Below are positions 22,076 to 24,694 of a DNA stretch of 24,694 nucleotides, piece by piece. A program made the position numbers and the translations under genes. The notes below the pieces were generated by a model. The model was given only the letters and a program-made list of their open reading frames with translations, did not search any database and was not told the origin of the DNA. This DNA comes from Betaproteobacteria bacterium (lineage in GTDB: Bacteria > Pseudomonadota > Gammaproteobacteria > Burkholderiales > Burkholderiaceae_C). Within the stretch, counting starts at the first letter, position 1; each line of letters begins with the position of its first letter. The stretch lies in contig RFWA01000003.1 in NCBI GenBank assembly GCA_009922295.1, positions 1 to 24,694 of the forward strand, read 5' to 3'.

Positions 22076-22951
22076 TCAAATGCGCGGGGCGGCATGGGCC
22101 ACAAATGTGCTGATGGCGGCCCTCATGGCCTCGGGCACATCCACCCGTAGCGAATGGCTGCTGTTGGCCAGCACTTGCAGCTGCGAGCCGGGGATCAGTC
22201 GGTGGATTTCTTCAGAAAACTCGGGCGGGCAAATCCAGTCTTGCTGGCCGGCCAGGATCAGCGTCGGCGCGCTGATGTGGGGCAGCTCTGGGCGCAAATC
22301 AAAGGTTTGCAAAAAACCGCCCGGCGCAAAGGCCTGTGCCATCGCTTCGGGCGATACGATGCCGCGTGCTCGGCCCTGCTCGGCGGCAGCGGCGTCGTAC
22401 TTCAGCGCATACATCGGCCCCATCACTGCGTAGTAGTGGCGCATCTTGTCGGCCGTGTCCAGCTTGCCTGCCCACAGGTCGTTGCATACCGCAACCTGTT
22501 CGGGCGTGCCACGCTCGGCCACGATTTGCCGCGCCCGGGCATTGAAGCCGGCGTGCGCCGCCGTCACCATCAGCACCAGGTGCGACACCGACTGCGGGTA
22601 GCGCGCCGCGTGCGCCATGGCCACCATGCCGCCGTAGCTGGTGCCCATGCTGACAATCGGCCCCAACCCCAGGTGCCGGCGCAGCGCCTCCATGTCTTCC
22701 ACGTTTTCGTCCAGGTTGTACAGCCGCACATCGCCGCGCCCTGATCGGCCCTGGCCCCGGTGGTCAAAATAGACCAGCTGCAGCCGGTCGGCCAGCGGCC
22801 CAAAACCGGCCTTCAGGTCGCTGTGCTCGCCGCCCGGACCGCCGTGGATGACAAAGGCCGCCGGCTTTTCGCGCATGCGCGGGCCATCGGGCACCAGGCC
22901 CATGCCGTCGATGTCAAAGTAGATCTGGGTGTTGCGCAGGTGGGCGAGCAT
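22076..22951 (-). CDS. Alpha/beta hydrolase, proline iminopeptidase-like (S33)
   Basis: Hydrolase of 291 residues. HGGPGG at about residues 36-41, YFDHRGQGRSG, GTSYGG with nucleophile S105, AGQQDW with D238 and NSSHSL with H266 give a complete Ser-Asp-His set in the proline iminopeptidase-like group. ATG 22951 is chosen because AAGGA lies upstream; an in-frame ATG at 22981 lacks such a site. Members of this group cleave N-terminal proline, but many catabolic members hydrolyse esters, lactones or C-C bonds. With the HSL-family gene 12 bases downstream it forms a two-hydrolase unit after the flavoprotein gene on the same strand. It probably serves the catabolic island rather than peptide turnover. 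Confidence 0.85.
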   Translation of the reverse strand: MLAHLRNTQIYFDIDGMGLVPDGPRMREKPAAFVIHGGPGGEHSDLKAGFGPLADRLQLVYFDHRGQGRSGRGDVRLYNLDENVEDMEALRRHLGLGPIVSMGTSYGGMVAMAHAARYPQSVSHLVLMVTAAHAGFNARARQIVAERGTPEQVAVCNDLWAGKLDTADKMRHYYAVMGPMYALKYDAAAAEQGRARGIVSPEAMAQAFAPGGFLQTFDLRPELPHISAPTLILAGQQDWICPPEFSEEIHRLIPGSQLQVLANSSHSLRVDVPEAMRAAISTFVAHAAPRI

Positions 22952-23039
22952 GGCGGTCCTTGGTGTATGGGAAAAGAACACATCTTAGTCAGGGTGCTGG
23001 ACCGTCACCCGGAACTGCTCGCCAGGGTCCGGGCAAAGC

Positions 23040-23113
23040 CCTCTAAAGAGAGGTCAAATCGGCCTCCAGCCTTTATGGAATAAGCACTTGCTGCTATCAA
23101 ATTTGAATAATCC
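23040..23113 (+). repeat. Dispersed intergenic repeat, copy 2, with adjacent small hairpin
   Basis: From 23055 the sequence repeats CAAATCGGCCTC of copy 1, then has TTAT-GGA-ATAA (23073-23083, a small stem) and GCTGCTATCAAATTTGA, with palindrome TCAAATTTGA at 23097-23106. Just before it CCTCT-aaag-AGAGG (23040-23053) forms a five-base-pair hairpin. Together they fill most of the 168-base gap between the flavoprotein and hydrolase genes; a terminator role is possible but there is no good T-run. Confidence 0.6.
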
Positions 23114-23119
23114 AGCGGA

Positions 23120-24694
23120 TTAGAGCGCCATACCAACGGCGTGGCCCTCCGCGGTTGCCGCCATCGGGTCCCGCGCCAGCAGGCAGTCGCCAATGCGGTG
23201 AACCGGCACACCGCTGTCACGCAAGGCCGGCCACAGGGCCAGGTTGGGCTTGCGGGGCGTAGCGTAGGTGATCAGGGCCACTTGGTCGATGTAGCGCAGC
23301 GTGTCGCCAAAGATGCTGCGGTAGGCCAGGCGGCCCTCTTCCTCCATCAGATCGGTCCAGACCGGTTCGACCTGCGTCAGGATCTCGATGCCGCGTTCGG
23401 CGCATCGGCGCTGGATACGCTGGCGCACCACCAAAGGCACATCCTGCGCCACTGATTCACGGCCACACAATATCACCACGCGCTCAAATTTGTCTTTTAA
23501 CCATTCCGCTGCGGCGTAGGTGCCGGCGCTCTGATCCAGGTCGTACAGCACGGCCACGCCGGCCTGTGTGCCCAGGCGGTCAAGCAGCGCCGCTGCAACC
23601 TCGCGCAGGTCTTGCACCCAGCCCTCGTCGCGCAAGTGAACGGGCAAAGCTTGCGGCCAGACCATGGTGGCCCCGGTGGCCAGCACCACCGCCTGCGGCT
23701 GTGTGGCCAGCACCTCTTCGGCGGTGACCTTTTGGCCCAGCCGAAGATCGACGCCCAGCCGTTGCAGCTGCATGAACTGGTAGTCAGCAATGCTGGACAG
23801 CGACTCACTGATGGGCAGGCGCGACTGCAGCTGCGCTTTGCCGCCGGGCATGGCGCCCTGCCCCCACAGCGTGACCAGATGGCCGCGCTGGGCGGCGGTC
23901 ATCGCCGCTTCCAGCCCGGCAATACCCGCCCCCACCACCGCGATGCGTTTAGGCGCCGCGGTGGTGGGCAGGTCGGCATCGAGTTCGTGGGGATGGGCCA
24001 CGCGTGGGTTGTTGTCGCAGGCAATCGGCAGGCCCTGGATGATGGTGCCCCAGCACGAATTGCAGGACACGCAGTAGCGGATGCTGCGCGCCAGGCCCCG
24101 CTGCGCCTTGAGCGGCCAGGCCGGGTCGGTGACCAGGGCCCGGCCCAGCGCCACCAGCGCCGCATCGCCGCGCGCCAAAATACCCTCGGCTTCGGCCGGG
24201 TCGGTGATGCGCCCCAGCGCCATCACCGGCACCGCCGGAGTCTCGGCCTTCAGCCGCCGAATCAAGGGCATGAAAGGCTGCCGCGGGTAACTGTCGTCGG
24301 GCAGGTGCATCTCCAGCGTGTGGTGGTGCGTGCCTTGCGCATACGACAACAGGTCGACCGGGACCTGGGCCACCAGATGGCGGGCGATCTCTGCTGCCAG
24401 CGTGGGGGTCACGCCGTCGCGCAGGCCATCATCACCAGGCAGCTTGACCGCCAGCATAAAGCTGCTGCCACAGGTCTGGCGAATGGCTCGGCACACCTCC
24501 ACCAGCAGGCGGCTGCGGCCGACCAGCGTGGCGCCATAGTCGTCCTCGCGAAGGTTGCTGTGCGGCGACAAAAACTGGTGAAACAAATGGCCATGCCCGG
24601 CCGACAGCTCGACCCCGGTGTAGCCACAACGCTGCAGCCGGCGTGCCGCGTCCGCCGCGGCTTCGACAAAGGCGGCCAGCGCCGCTGGCGTCAG
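23120..24694 (-). CDS. NADH:flavin oxidoreductase, Old Yellow Enzyme/2,4-dienoyl-CoA reductase type, partial
   Basis: C-terminal 524 residues of an iron-sulfur flavoprotein; the frame is open to the window edge and the N-terminal part of the FMN barrel is missing. The visible barrel part has GHGHLFHQFLSPHSNLREDDYG, the usual Old Yellow Enzyme block, then cysteines C208, C211, C214 and C226 (numbered from the window edge) for a 4Fe-4S cluster, and an FAD/NAD(P)-binding half starting KRIAVVGAGIAGLEAAMTAA with a later VVLATGA. The domain order matches FadH, enoate reductases and trimethylamine dehydrogenase. The first three Cys are CxxCxxC, as in trimethylamine dehydrogenase, instead of the CxxCxxxC of FadH. 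In this context reduction of a conjugated C=C bond in a ring or ring-cleavage product is the likely role, but amine oxidation is not excluded. Confidence 0.88.
   Translation of the reverse strand: MTPAALAAFVEAAADAARRLQRCGYTGVELSAGHGHLFHQFLSPHSNLREDDYGATLVGRSRLLVEVCRAIRQTCGSSFMLAVKLPGDDGLRDGVTPTLAAEIARHLVAQVPVDLLSYAQGTHHHTLEMHLPDDSYPRQPFMPLIRRLKAETPAVPVMALGRITDPAEAEGILARGDAALVALGRALVTDPAWPLKAQRGLARSIRYCVSCNSCWGTIIQGLPIACDNNPRVAHPHELDADLPTTAAPKRIAVVGAGIAGLEAAMTAAQRGHLVTLWGQGAMPGGKAQLQSRLPISESLSSIADYQFMQLQRLGVDLRLGQKVTAEEVLATQPQAVVLATGATMVWPQALPVHLRDEGWVQDLREVAAALLDRLGTQAGVAVLYDLDQSAGTYAAAEWLKDKFERVVILCGRESVAQDVPLVVRQRIQRRCAERGIEILTQVEPVWTDLMEEEGRLAYRSIFGDTLRYIDQVALITYATPRKPNLALWPALRDSGVPVHRIGDCLLARDPMAATAEGHAVGMAL

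Overview
The window reads as chromosomal DNA of a betaproteobacterium, most likely a member of the Burkholderiales close to Comamonadaceae (Rhodoferax/Polaromonas/Variovorax-like). The reasons are high GC with strongly GC-ending codons, two orphan Bug-type (TctC) binding proteins, PcaR-like and other IclR regulators, and two copies of an intergenic element sharing the 12-mer CAAATCGGCCTC, which resembles repeats I recall from Comamonadaceae genomes. The window is almost fully coding: no gap exceeds about 210 bases, and I see no rRNA, tRNA, CRISPR array, insertion sequence or phage gene.

Layout. (a) 1-2676: the start of a carbohydrate-type ABC transporter (ATPase cut by the window edge, then a family 1 solute-binding protein), divergent from a LacI-family regulator, with a LacI-type operator on top of a good promoter. 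(b) 2702-6604: a mandelate racemase/muconate lactonizing-type enolase-superfamily gene followed by a Bug binding protein on the minus strand, divergent from a second Bug protein that overlaps an IclR regulator. (c) 6615-15571, minus strand: a nine-gene run reading AroE-like dehydrogenase, KSTD-like flavoprotein, LivK-type binding protein, second AroE-like dehydrogenase, amidohydrolase, then LivH-M-G-F with 1-4 base overlaps. (d) 15637-21156, plus strand: a divergent IclR regulator, a second KSTD-like flavoprotein, a NIPSNAP protein, a xylose-isomerase-like TIM barrel protein and an MFS transporter. (e) 21158-24694, minus strand: two alpha/beta hydrolases and an Old-Yellow-Enzyme-type iron-sulfur flavoprotein cut by the window edge.

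Parts (c)-(e) look like one catabolic island. My reading, which is inference, is that a Liv-type ABC importer brings in a small organic acid, probably hydroaromatic or alicyclic. Two AroE-like dehydrogenases with different cofactor signatures would oxidise ring hydroxyls, two 3-ketosteroid-dehydrogenase-like flavoproteins would put double bonds next to the resulting ketone (possibly to aromatisation), and hydrolases, the TIM barrel enzyme and the ene-reductase-type flavoprotein would process the products. The IclR protein at 15637-16476 sits at the divergent point with a nested palindromic operator and is the likely regulator. The substrate cannot be determined from the sequence. Function calls rest on recognisable motifs read by eye; no database search was run.
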